Shown in pieces: positions 9,558 through 17,114 of a stretch of 64,000 bases of DNA (its first letter is position 1; each line of letters starts with the position of its first letter). Origin of the DNA: Flavobacterium chilense (GTDB taxonomy: Bacteria > Bacteroidota > Bacteroidia > Flavobacteriales > Flavobacteriaceae); NCBI RefSeq assembly GCF_001602525.1, contig NZ_LSYT01000014.1, positions 24,169 through 88,168 of the forward strand, read 5' to 3'. The notes under the pieces are model-generated. The model was not told the DNA's origin and ran no database searches. It saw nothing but the letters and a program-made list of their open reading frames with translations. Made by a program: the position numbers and the translations under genes.

Positions 9558-11624
9558 TTAGTTAATGCTTGTTAAGGTAATGGGCAAGTCATCGTAAGTG
9601 ATTTCTTCCAGTGAATCAGCAATTGTCATAAAATTTAGATCAGAATTTTTATTATCAACAAAAGTTGGAATTCCTAATGTTAAGGTATATTCTTCAAGTG
9701 TAAAAGTTTGATAAGCTTTAGAAGTATATTTTTTGCATTTTATAAATAGTGGTTGGTTAGGAAAATCACTATTTACACTTAGTTGATATGCTTTTAAAGA
9801 ATTGTATTCATTATGAGTTAAAGTAATCGACTCAAAAGTTTTAAATATTGCATCATTAATACTCGTATCCCCTGTTTTTGAATAAGTAAGAAACTTAACA
9901 GTATCAGATGTATTTTCGGTATCAGAAATTGAAAACTTAGTTAATTCAAAGTTTCCAATTTTTGATGTTTTAACGATCTGATTTAAAAATCCAGTATGTG
10001 GATTCGTAGTGTTTTCATAATCATAATCTGCAGTATTAAATTTTATATTGAATTTACCTTTTCCAATTATAGCAACTGGATTGTCAGCTTTATTACTTAC
10101 ACTTTTAAAGGCGACTTCGTCTTTGTAAGAAAAAAAGGTGACATGATTTTTATCAATAGCAATTCCTGCAGTTGGTAAATAAGCTTCACCTTTTTTAGAG
10201 TCAATTATTAATGGAAAATTTATTGAAGAATAAGTGTAAATTCTAAAATCTCCATCAATTAAATCATTGAAACCAAAAATATTATTCATCTTTAAAGAGA
10301 AAAAATTGTTCCATATAGATGAAATATTCTGCGTGTTATTTGTATCTCCTTTCGTGGATTTTTTTAAAAGAATATAGTTACTACCTAGTTTATTGTCATT
10401 ATATTTCCAGTTTTTTAATTTAACAGCCTCTGACTCTTTGAGTAGTATTTTATTACTTCCGTCTCCATCTGCAATTATAAAATGTTTCTTTTGGGTAGTA
10501 TCTATTTCTGTTGAGATTTTGCCTACGTAAGAGGATAGGAAATTTGCGTTTATCGGACTTCCTATATATATTGGAATTTTGATATGAAACCACTTCTTAC
10601 TATTGTTATAAATTTGATTAGTAATTTTAAGGATTGGCCAATCAGTATAATAATTCATATCAGTATATACAGGATCCTTGACAGCACTGTCTGCTGAGTA
10701 AAAACCAACCCTTAGTTCGTCTTTGAACTTAAAGAAGTGATTGTATGAAAAACCCCAATCATCTCTGATATCAATATAAACCGTATTCTTATTGTAAAAC
10801 TTCTTTAAGAAGTTTTCACCGCTATCGGCACCTTTTATTCTTAATCCCTGATTTTTTGTAGCGCCATAAAATGCAGTAATATCAACATAGTTTAATATTT
10901 CTTCTTTCTTAAATCGGTTGTTGAATTTTAGCTTAAGTTTTTCGACGTCAGTTAAGTTCTCATTAATAGTTAGCTTGTCAATTTCTAAAGTATGATTTGA
11001 AGCTTTTAATAGTTTTAATGTTGGCTCATAACCAATCATATCAAGAACAACTTCAATTCCTGCAAGAGTTGATCCACCAGTAAATTTTCCAATTTGGCAT
11101 CCAGCTTCAACAATAAGCGGATGGAAGCTGTCTGTGTCATCAAAAAATATTTTTTCGATAAAAGTAGTATCTGGAAGTTCAGAAAAGTTTAGGCCTAAGC
11201 AGTCTGGCTTAGCAATTAAATTGGTGCCATTTTTTGAATTCAGTTTATCCTGTACCTCTTTTATGACTTTAAGAATATTGCTTGAATCCCATGTTCCATC
11301 AGATTCTGGAATGTTTTGAAGGCTATCAACTAATGATGATTTTTTAATTCCTCTGTAAATAAACATTTTTACAGGGAAGCCACTCACATAAGTATTTAAT
11401 GGAAGCAATGCAATGTTTAATAATGAATAATTGGCATTACTTGGCATTGCAAATACTAAAGATTTCGTAATTGCATAGGCTGGAGCATCCTCAGATACCG
11501 AAAAATTATTATCTAAATTGTATTTTTCAACACTCCCTACTTCAGGTTGTTGTCCAAAAGCCAATTCTGCTAATTGATCCGTTTCTATTGAACTTTCTTT
11601 TGTAAAAAAATATATTTTTGACAT
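9558..11624 (-). CDS. 688 aa protein of unknown family in the giant-protein locus
   Basis: It starts MSKIYFFTKESSIETDQLAE with no signal peptide or membrane segment. The sequence is beta-rich with many Asn, Lys and Asp and no motif I can assign. A segment near residue 260-320 (YGATKNQGLRIKG, VYIDIRDDWGFSYNHFF) recalls domains that describe an object with slots, but I will not name a function. It immediately precedes the 1,207 aa gene, so the two are probably one operon and perhaps partners in one particle. About 70 bp separate it from the lipoprotein gene upstream. Confidence 0.75.
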   Translation of the reverse strand: MSKIYFFTKESSIETDQLAELAFGQQPEVGSVEKYNLDNNFSVSEDAPAYAITKSLVFAMPSNANYSLLNIALLPLNTYVSGFPVKMFIYRGIKKSSLVDSLQNIPESDGTWDSSNILKVIKEVQDKLNSKNGTNLIAKPDCLGLNFSELPDTTFIEKIFFDDTDSFHPLIVEAGCQIGKFTGGSTLAGIEVVLDMIGYEPTLKLLKASNHTLEIDKLTINENLTDVEKLKLKFNNRFKKEEILNYVDITAFYGATKNQGLRIKGADSGENFLKKFYNKNTVYIDIRDDWGFSYNHFFKFKDELRVGFYSADSAVKDPVYTDMNYYTDWPILKITNQIYNNSKKWFHIKIPIYIGSPINANFLSSYVGKISTEIDTTQKKHFIIADGDGSNKILLKESEAVKLKNWKYNDNKLGSNYILLKKSTKGDTNNTQNISSIWNNFFSLKMNNIFGFNDLIDGDFRIYTYSSINFPLIIDSKKGEAYLPTAGIAIDKNHVTFFSYKDEVAFKSVSNKADNPVAIIGKGKFNIKFNTADYDYENTTNPHTGFLNQIVKTSKIGNFELTKFSISDTENTSDTVKFLTYSKTGDTSINDAIFKTFESITLTHNEYNSLKAYQLSVNSDFPNQPLFIKCKKYTSKAYQTFTLEEYTLTLGIPTFVDNKNSDLNFMTIADSLEEITYDDLPITLTSIN

Positions 11625-11697
11625 GTGTTTATTTTTATAATCTAAAATCCATTTGAAAATTTTAGAATGAATTATTTTTAAAATTGTTTACCTGGTT

Positions 11698-12189
11698 CTA
11701 GACTAGCCTATAGAATCTTGCAATTGGTTTGACTACATAATAAACCAACACCAAAAGAAAAATCCTCCCCAGCCAAATCTGCACCTTTTGCCAAAAAGTC
11801 AAATAGTTCACAAATTTTGTGGTGTTGATGGTTTTTACTTCGATTTCCTTAACCTGTTGAGATTTCCAGCGAGCATAGAGTTCCTGCTCTTTGAGTTCGC
11901 AGTCTACGTTGAGTTTGTTGTTCTCAAGACGAACCTTTGGGCTTTTTAATGTACGCCCTGGTTCGGCCTGAGTAACATTCTTAACAACTATTTTTCCGTT
12001 TTGACATTCAAGAAATGCTCTATAAGAGCTGCTGTCTTTCTGAATTTTAAAAACAGTATCGTGTACTGTTTCTTTGATAGTAATAGTTTTTGCCTTCTCT
12101 TCACTTAGAACCGGTTTCGGGCTGCGGCACGAGACCAGAACTAAGGCAGAAAAAAACAAAAAAATAATACTGTTTAAATTTCTTCTCAT
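11698..12189 (-). CDS. phage-type lipoprotein with C-terminal membrane segment (spanin-like)
   Basis: 163 aa. The N-terminus is a lipoprotein signal (hydrophobic run ending LVLVSC, Cys about residue 21). The middle is polar and charged, and a transmembrane helix lies near residues 138-155 (IFLLVLVYYVVKPIARF). Having both a lipid anchor and a C-terminal membrane helix is the layout of a unimolecular spanin, which joins inner and outer membrane in phage lysis; the function is inferred from topology. A decayed second copy of part of this gene lies beside the endolysin gene. Upstream module B precedes it by about 70 bp. Confidence 0.65.
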   Translation of the reverse strand: MRRNLNSIIFLFFSALVLVSCRSPKPVLSEEKAKTITIKETVHDTVFKIQKDSSSYRAFLECQNGKIVVKNVTQAEPGRTLKSPKVRLENNKLNVDCELKEQELYARWKSQQVKEIEVKTINTTKFVNYLTFWQKVQIWLGRIFLLVLVYYVVKPIARFYRLV

Positions 12190-12250
12190 AGGATATATTT
12201 GTTTTTAATGATTTTGAAAAAGAGAGGACTACTAATTTGTATGTATTGCG

Positions 12251-12359
12251 GAGATTTTTTTGTGAGAGCAAAGATTGACTTAAAATGATTGCTAAAAAAA
12301 AAGATGCTAGGAGGTTGTACGGTTGTGTTCAAAGATTGTACAGAGTTGTAAAGTATTTG
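12251..12359 (-). promoter_or_regulatory. upstream module, copy B
   Basis: Second copy of the module described at 4.3 kb, here 60-170 bp before the lipoprotein gene. It contains gagcaaagattg, a gctaaaaaaa run, gaggttgtacggttgtgttc and gtacagagttgtaaag in the same order as copies A and C. Confidence 0.5.
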
Positions 12360-12428
12360 AATTATACATATAGTATTTAAAAAATTAGTACAATTGATGA
12401 GGTGAAAAAATAATATTTAGTTGTACAA

Positions 12429-12671
12429 TTAAAGTTTGGTTTGTTTACTAATAGCTTCTTCTATTTTTTTTAATTCTATAGTTACAGAAGTGCATAAAAT
12501 TTCATATAAAGTGGTGCGTGAAATAGGATAAACTGGACAAATATATTTTCTCCAGACCACAGTAGTTGGAATATCTTCTGTCTTGTGTTTGTAATAAAGA
12601 TCTTTAATAAGTTTGTAACGTAATAGTTTATTTCTTTGTGTACCAAGACTTCTGTTTGTTGATATAGACAT
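12429..12671 (-). CDS. small basic hypothetical protein
   Basis: 80 aa, basic (many Lys and Arg), beginning MSISTNRSLGTQRNKLLRYK. The middle (ISRTTLYEILCTSVTIELKK) could form a helix-turn-helix, as in many small phage regulators, but the match is weak. It is the last of a run of small minus-strand genes divergent from the XRE repressor gene, the usual place for early phage functions. Function unknown. Confidence 0.55.
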   Translation of the reverse strand: MSISTNRSLGTQRNKLLRYKLIKDLYYKHKTEDIPTTVVWRKYICPVYPISRTTLYEILCTSVTIELKKIEEAISKQTKL

Positions 12672-12917
12672 GTGGTTAATTTGTATTTACAGTTAGATTA
12701 TTGTTTAGTTTTGGACATAGAAATTCCTTAGGTTTTAAAAAGATTTTTTAAAACAGTTTTAATGATTTTATGATAAAGAGTTTGATTTGATAAGGATTCC
12801 TTATCGCGAAATTACTTGTAAAATCTTCTTTTTTACATTTATTTCAAAAACATAATTTCTCAAAAGAAAACAACAGGTTTAGATAGGAAGGCGGAATATT
12901 TTAAGTTTATTTAGATT
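12672..12917. other. AT-rich spacer
   Basis: About 250 bp inside the small-gene run, with homopolymer tracts. No gene or clear site is seen. Confidence 0.4.
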
Positions 12918-13076
12918 TTAATTGACTTTATTTTTACGTTCATTTTTGTATTGTTTAAAAGTTGTATTTATTTTAAAATTTAACCATTCCCTAAATATTA
13001 GTATGGGTTTTAGATTAGTAATGATAAGTAAAAAAGCTAATAAAAGTATTGTGCTAAAGTTGTAATTTGGTTCCAT
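12918..13076 (-). CDS. small single-span membrane protein
   Basis: 52 aa starting MEPNYNFSTILLLAFLLI. One strong transmembrane segment covers residues 8-28 and is followed by a basic tail. I chose the ATG one base after the upstream gene's stop over a longer start that would run into that gene. Tight spacing suggests translational coupling. Function unknown; small membrane proteins of this kind are common in prophage-like regions. Confidence 0.5.
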   Translation of the reverse strand: MEPNYNFSTILLLAFLLIITNLKPILIFREWLNFKINTTFKQYKNERKNKVN

Positions 13077-13077
13077 A

Positions 13078-13359
13078 TTAAAATTCAGTTTCTGTTTTTT
13101 CAAAATCAAATGGATTTTGATGTATTGGTTTATAATTATACATTGCAATTAGTTTTTTAGTTTGCTCTATTTTTTCTTCTATTACAACAGAAACCAGCCT
13201 TGGTTCTGCTTCAGGATTAGAAAGTATATGTAACCATTGAAATCTCTCCTGATTGATACAGATTCTTTCTCCAACTGTAAATGTTTTGATTTGATCAGTA
13301 CAAAATTGGAGAGATAAGTATAGTAGATTAATTCGATCGTTTATTTGAATTTTATTCAT
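13078..13359 (-). CDS. hypothetical small phage-region protein
   Basis: 93 aa (MNKIQINDRINLLYLSLQF), soluble, mixed helix and strand, acidic C-terminus. No family recognised. Its ATG lies inside the end of the 45 aa gene upstream (8 bp overlap), which supports both genes being real and co-translated. It is part of the minus-strand run facing the XRE repressor. Confidence 0.6.
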   Translation of the reverse strand: MNKIQINDRINLLYLSLQFCTDQIKTFTVGERICINQERFQWLHILSNPEAEPRLVSVVIEEKIEQTKKLIAMYNYKPIHQNPFDFEKTETEF

Positions 13360-13489
13360 GGTTTACTTCTAATAAAGTTCTTAATTTCTTTAAATCTGAT
13401 TCTATTAAATTGCGTTCAGAATTATTTGGATTTTCTATTAGCCAGGTTTCTAATTCTTGAATTTTGATTTTAATTTGAGAGTTTGTCAT
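13352..13489 (-). CDS. 45 aa helical small protein, first gene of the run
   Basis: Too short to appear in most gene calls. It reads MTNSQIKIKIQELETWLIEN and continues as a Lys/Glu-rich helix with a leucine spacing suited to a short coiled coil. Its stop overlaps the next gene's start (ATGAATAA), a classical coupling signal. Function unknown. Confidence 0.5.
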   Translation of the reverse strand: MTNSQIKIKIQELETWLIENPNNSERNLIESDLKKLRTLLEVNHE

Positions 13490-13707
13490 TTTTTTGCTGC
13501 AAGTTTAAGTATGATTCAATTTATTCGTTTTTTGTTTTTAGCTATAGACTTTCACGATACAATTATGATTTAAGTTAAGCTTCTGATTTATTTGATAGAT
13601 TTTTTGTAGCACTTTCTTTGTTTTTTTATTCGTTTATCAGAGATATGCAGTTATCTTTAAACATAGTTTTAGGTTGTTATTTAGTATTATGGGCAATTAA
13701 TTTTTAG

Positions 13708-13715
13708 TAACTTTG
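13708..13715 (+). promoter_or_regulatory. -7 promoter box of the XRE gene
   Basis: TAACTTTG matches the Bacteroidota consensus TAnnTTTG exactly and lies about 90 bp before the repressor ATG. No TTG at the ideal -33 spacing is seen, so activity may depend on another factor. Confidence 0.5.
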
Positions 13716-13722
13716 TTTTAAA

Positions 13723-13782
13723 TTCGAAAACAAATATCGAAATTTATTTCGAATATAAAAATAAAAAACGAAACTTTTTTCG
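13723..13782. promoter_or_regulatory. palindromic operators before the XRE repressor
   Basis: Two inverted repeats built on the same half site: tcgaaat-tt-atttcga at 13737-13752 and cgaaa-cttt-tttcg at 13769-13782, plus a palindromic ttcgaa at 13723. They fall just downstream of the -7 box, at and after the expected transcription start, the position for autorepression by the XRE protein. They could also act on the divergent small-gene run. Confidence 0.55.
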
Positions 13783-13805
13783 ATATTATTTATAATGTGT
13801 TATAT

Positions 13806-14276
13806 ATGAGTACTATAAATGAAAAAATTGACGACCTGGCTATTAAAGAATACAAAGGAAACAACAGTGCTTTTGCAAAGGCTATGGGGACAAGTGAAGC
13901 TAATATTCGAAATTACAGAAAAGGTATTATACCCAAACTTGACTTTATAATCAAGTTGCATGAGGTATTCGGTATAAGTTTCGAGTGGCTTTTGCTGGAT
14001 AAAAATGATGAATTTTCGTCTGATAAAACAAAAATTGAATGTTTAGATATAGAAACAGCAGAATATAAATTGTTAAGTTTAGAAAACGATTTACTAAAAG
14101 AAAGATTAAAGTTTCAACAGGAACAAATTGAATTTTATAAAAACAATATTGATTTTTTAACTTCACAAAATCCCGTAAATAAGGTTATGAGTCCAAAAGA
14201 AATTGAGAGCGGGCTAAATATCATTGATGAAATTGAAAGTATTTCATTAAAAAAATCGAGAAAATCAATTAAATGA
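13806..14276 (+). CDS. XRE-family helix-turn-helix repressor
   Basis: 156 aa. Residues about 5-65 form a CI/XRE-type HTH (FAKAMGTSEANIRNYRKG as turn and recognition helix, then FGISFEWLLL). A long coiled-coil segment follows at about 85-120 (LLSLENDLLKERLKFQQEQI), probably for dimerisation, in place of a peptidase domain. I chose ATG (MSTINEKID) over a GTG three codons upstream because it gives the normal XRE N-terminus. It is the only plus-strand gene of the island and probably represses its own promoter through the palindromes upstream. Confidence 0.8.
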   Translation: MSTINEKIDDLAIKEYKGNNSAFAKAMGTSEANIRNYRKGIIPKLDFIIKLHEVFGISFEWLLLDKNDEFSSDKTKIECLDIETAEYKLLSLENDLLKERLKFQQEQIEFYKNNIDFLTSQNPVNKVMSPKEIESGLNIIDEIESISLKKSRKSIK

Positions 14277-14381
14277 TTCTTTTTCACAAATAAGTAAAGC
14301 TTCTAATAACTCAATTGTTATTTTTCCTTCTAAAAATAATTTACGTAATAATTTAATATATTCCAGCTTTCTTTGAGGCAT
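14265..14381 (-). CDS. 38 aa small protein, paralogue 1
   Basis: It reads MPQRKLEYIKLLRKLFLEGK and ends LLICEKESFN. A second 38 aa gene at 16.4-16.5 kb has the same length and about 24 of 38 identical residues (shared KLEYI, RKL, KI, LLEALLI, EKE), which is strong evidence that both are translated. The protein is amphipathic and helical. Its end overlaps the last codons of the XRE gene on the other strand. Function unknown. Confidence 0.55.
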   Translation of the reverse strand: MPQRKLEYIKLLRKLFLEGKITIELLEALLICEKESFN

Positions 14382-15180
14382 TTTTTATTTTTTATTAGTG
14401 AGAGATAATGTTATTTAAAGTCTTATTGAAAAAAGAAAATTTATGGAAATTGAACCATTTTTTTACTGTTATAATGGAATAGTAAGTTTGAATACTAAAA
14501 TTGTCTTTTTCATTTTTTTAAATAAATGGAAGTTTTAATACTTGTTCTTTCATTTTCATTCAAATTTAAAGTAGCATTATAGCTATCATTTTATATCAAA
14601 AAAGGGTCATACTTTAATTGAAAAGTAGAACCCGAAAATGCTCATTTATGTTTTTTAGAAATAATGTTATGTAGCATATCTAACTAAAATTTGATATAAA
14701 TATTGTACTATATATCATCATAATTTGTACAAAAAAACATAATATATTTTAATGGTTTTCTGTTGGTTTTTGTTCCTGAGGCAACTGTTATTGCATTACC
14801 TGCAGGAACAAATAAACCACAATGAGTTTTAAGTTTTATAACAAAATCGATGCCGCAAAATCTAAAATAGGTTAAACTACCTATGGATTTTCTAAGATAA
14901 ACTTACAGTAATTCAATATTGTCATTTTTTGATTATATCTTTAAAATCAGATTTTAAAACATGGATTTAAAGATTATATATTTTTTAATTTATAGATGAT
15001 TATAAGGAGTGAAAAGCATAATGATAAAAGATTACGTCTGTATATAAGGATTTTATATTTGGCTCCTGGGAATAGTACGATTAGGAACAGAGAATGAAGT
15101 TTTCAATATCATTTTTTTTCACTCCTTATTGTGGCCACAATTAATCACCATACCTAAATTTTTAGTATTTTTTTGATAAT
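14382..15180. other. intergenic stretch with two hairpins and possible gene debris
   Basis: About 800 bp without an intact gene. It contains a stem-loop at 14765-14818 (tgttcctg / caggaaca core with extended arms), an inverted-repeat element at 15002-15129, and an open minus-strand frame at 14708-14902 without a start codon (contains GLFVPAGNAITVASGTKTNR) that could be a gene remnant. Confidence 0.4.
15002..15129. repeat. inverted-repeat element, MITE-like
   Basis: A perfect 14 bp inverted repeat (ataaggagtgaaaa / ttttcactccttat) encloses about 100 bp. With a short gap the match continues inward through aatgata, giving ends of about 21 bp. It has no coding capacity. It could be a miniature transposable element, a remnant, or a long RNA hairpin. 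Confidence 0.4.
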
Positions 15181-15250
15181 AAATTTATAGTTCTCAAGAC
15201 GAATCTTTAGGTTTTTTAATCTACACCCTGATTCGGCTTGAGTAACACAT
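15181..15250 (-). pseudogene. decayed copy of the spanin-like lipoprotein gene
   Basis: Over 57 bases, 50 are identical to the coding sequence of the lipoprotein gene near 11.92-11.98 kb (shared ttctcaagac, tttttaat, ccctg, ttcgg, agtaaca). Similarity ends on both sides. It lies just behind the endolysin gene, as expected if a holin-endolysin-lipoprotein cassette once stood here. Confidence 0.6.
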
Positions 15251-15292
15251 AAATACTTTTATAGTTTTCTATATTAGAAATGGTCAAATTAT

Positions 15293-15745
15293 TTATAGTC
15301 TTAAAAAGCCTTTTATTGTTTTGATTTCTCTTTTTCTTCTGCAAACCTTATATCCTTCACGGCTTCCGGTGTCATTAGTATTTCCTTCAATGGTATGAAT
15401 AATATTTCCTGCTATTTTTTCAATTATCCCGGTATGTCCTAATCCCTTTCCTAAGTCCAGAATAAAGATGTCGCCTATTTCAGGAACTTTTTGAACTAAA
15501 AGCGGACTTGAATTGTATTGATCTAATACACCACCAGTTTTCTTTAAAGGATTTTTAAGTTTGGTCTGGAGAGCAGCATTTTGAGCACACCAGTATACAA
15601 AGGCCATGCACCAGGAATATCCTCTTGTAAGACCAACACTTTTTAAGTAAATTTCAACTTCAGGACCTGAATTACTATATTTCGGAATTTCCTGAACGCC
15701 AATTTGCGCAATGGCAATTTCTAATGTTTTTTGAGCTAATGTCAT
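15293..15745 (-). CDS. CHAP-type peptidoglycan hydrolase (endolysin-like)
   Basis: 150 aa, no signal peptide. The catalytic Cys is in RGYSWCMAFVYWC (about residue 46), the His in GLGHTGIIEK (about 107), and an Asn in HTIEGNTNDT, in the order of the NlpC/P60-CHAP family (TIGR02594-like). It is predicted to cut cell-wall peptides, probably as a phage-type endolysin since it lacks its own export signal. Its ATG overlaps the stop of the holin-like gene upstream by 4 bp (ATGA), so the two are coupled. Confidence 0.8.
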   Translation of the reverse strand: MTLAQKTLEIAIAQIGVQEIPKYSNSGPEVEIYLKSVGLTRGYSWCMAFVYWCAQNAALQTKLKNPLKKTGGVLDQYNSSPLLVQKVPEIGDIFILDLGKGLGHTGIIEKIAGNIIHTIEGNTNDTGSREGYKVCRRKREIKTIKGFLRL

Positions 15746-16029
15746 TGTTGCTTTCCGTTTAATTGTTTAAATTTTTGTAACTCATCAACTAATTGTTGAT
15801 TTACAACCATTAGTTCTCTATGCTGTATTTCCATTTTTTTAATGGTTTCTGTTGCTGCTGTCAATCTTGCTGTAATATCATCAAGCAGGTCGCGATAATA
15901 TTTTACAGCATTTACAGCGTTGTCAAGTTCTGCAGCCCGATCTTGGGCTAATGATTTTCTCATAGAGAATAACCAGGTGATAAAAGCAGCAAAAAATGCG
16001 GTAAGAGTTGGGTAGATAAATTGTTCCAT
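15742..16029 (-). CDS. holin-like membrane protein with coiled coil
   Basis: 95 aa. One transmembrane segment near the N-terminus (IYPTLTAFFAAFITWLFSM) is followed by a long, charged coiled-coil tail. The layout and its coupling to the endolysin gene suggest a role in endolysin release, or a membrane-anchored accessory; this is inferred from position. Upstream module C precedes it by about 100 bp. Confidence 0.6.
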   Translation of the reverse strand: MEQFIYPTLTAFFAAFITWLFSMRKSLAQDRAAELDNAVNAVKYYRDLLDDITARLTAATETIKKMEIQHRELMVVNQQLVDELQKFKQLNGKQQ

Positions 16030-16120
16030 TCAATGTTTATTATAAGAAATTCTATTTTTTATTCTTAATGGAAAAAACTGTAAACTTTAATAACAGGGAT
16101 TTTTTCATCTTTCATTTAAG

Positions 16121-16231
16121 TTATTGTTTCTTTTTAAGATTGCAAAGATTGCTCGAAAGTGGGGCTTAAAAAAATAGATGTAAGATGGTTATACAGTTAT
16201 GTTCCATTGCTTTACAAAAGTGTAAAGCAAG
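16121..16231 (-). promoter_or_regulatory. upstream module, copy C, with a palindrome
   Basis: Third copy of the shared module (ttgtttctttttaagattgc, caaagattg, ggcttaaaaaa, tggttatacagttatgttcc). Its distal end is a perfect palindrome, ttgctttac-aaaagt-gtaaagcaa (16207-16230), where copies A and B have only related sequence. It lies 90-200 bp before the holin-like gene. Confidence 0.5.
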
Positions 16232-16357
16232 TTAACTTCGATAATCTCATCATGTAGCTTTTTTAGATAATTGAGTACAGTTTTTTTACAAGTATTTCTA
16301 CTGTTAAGATTTTGAAAAATGTCCTGTAATATAATTGAACTTTGGTATTGTAGAAAA

Positions 16358-16392
16358 AAAAGCCCAATACCTGAAGATAGATAAGGGCTTTC
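16358..16392. terminator. hairpin terminator
   Basis: aaaagccc and gggcttt form a stem around a 19-base loop, with T-rich or A-rich flanks on both sides. It is placed to end transcription of the 38 aa gene on the minus strand. Confidence 0.5.
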
Positions 16393-16427
16393 TTTGTTGG
16401 TAAAAAAAAAATATTTGGTAAAAAAAA

Positions 16428-16544
16428 TTAGTTAAGTAATTCTTTTTCAAATATTAATAGTGCTTCTAGTAATTTAATACATATTTTTTCTTCAAAATAT
16501 AATTTGCGGATCATTCTAATGTATTCTAATTTTCCAGTTATCAT
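16428..16544 (-). CDS. 38 aa small protein, paralogue 2
   Basis: MITGKLEYIRMIRKLYFEEK with end LLIFEKELLN; same length and about 63% identity to the 38 aa protein near 14.3 kb. I chose the internal ATG because it gives exactly the paralogue's length; a longer frame upstream has no similarity to it. A hairpin terminator follows. Amphipathic helix, function unknown. Confidence 0.55.
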   Translation of the reverse strand: MITGKLEYIRMIRKLYFEEKICIKLLEALLIFEKELLN

Positions 16545-17114
16545 GATTATGTTTTTAGGGTTATGATGTAAAATTCGTAATCGAAACAATCTGTTTATTG
16601 AGGTTTCACGTAAGAACAATAATTCATGATAAATTGATTTAAATTTTAATGCCAAAAATTAACATTTTTATAGAGCAAGGGGTTTTTAACTTATTTTGTT
16701 TTTAATGCGATTAATGTTATAATACTTCATAAATTTTAATAAAAATGATTCATTTATTAAAATTTATAAAAAAAAGTATTTAATGTAATCTTAATAAATT
16801 AATTGTTTTTAGACTGCTGTTCGTTTCAATTTTATAGTTTATTTAACTAATTTTTATATGTTTTCAACAAAATTTTATAAAGAAATTTTTTTATCAATGG
16901 AAAGTGTTAAGCAATAACAAAAAGAAAAAATCTGGTAATGAGAATTTATTTAATTTTCTCAAAAATGATTTTACTTTATATCTTCTCAATAATCCAATTT
17001 AACTATATAGGAGTCTTAGATTTTTAAATAAGGATTAGAATATTCTTTTAATTATTTTAAAATCAGGAAAACAGAGTTATAGAATTTCACTCAGATGTGA
17101 CATAATATGAATAT
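16545..17114. other. AT-rich intergenic stretch
   Basis: About 570 bp of very AT-rich DNA between the island and the two-component operon. I see no gene, repeat or clear promoter. It may mark the island's right boundary. Confidence 0.5.

Noticed and set aside
13797..13805. GTG start for the XRE gene
   Set aside because: The ATG three codons later gives the usual XRE N-terminus.
14708..14902. Open frame containing VPAGNAITVASGT
   Set aside because: No start codon and stops on both sides; noted only as possible debris.
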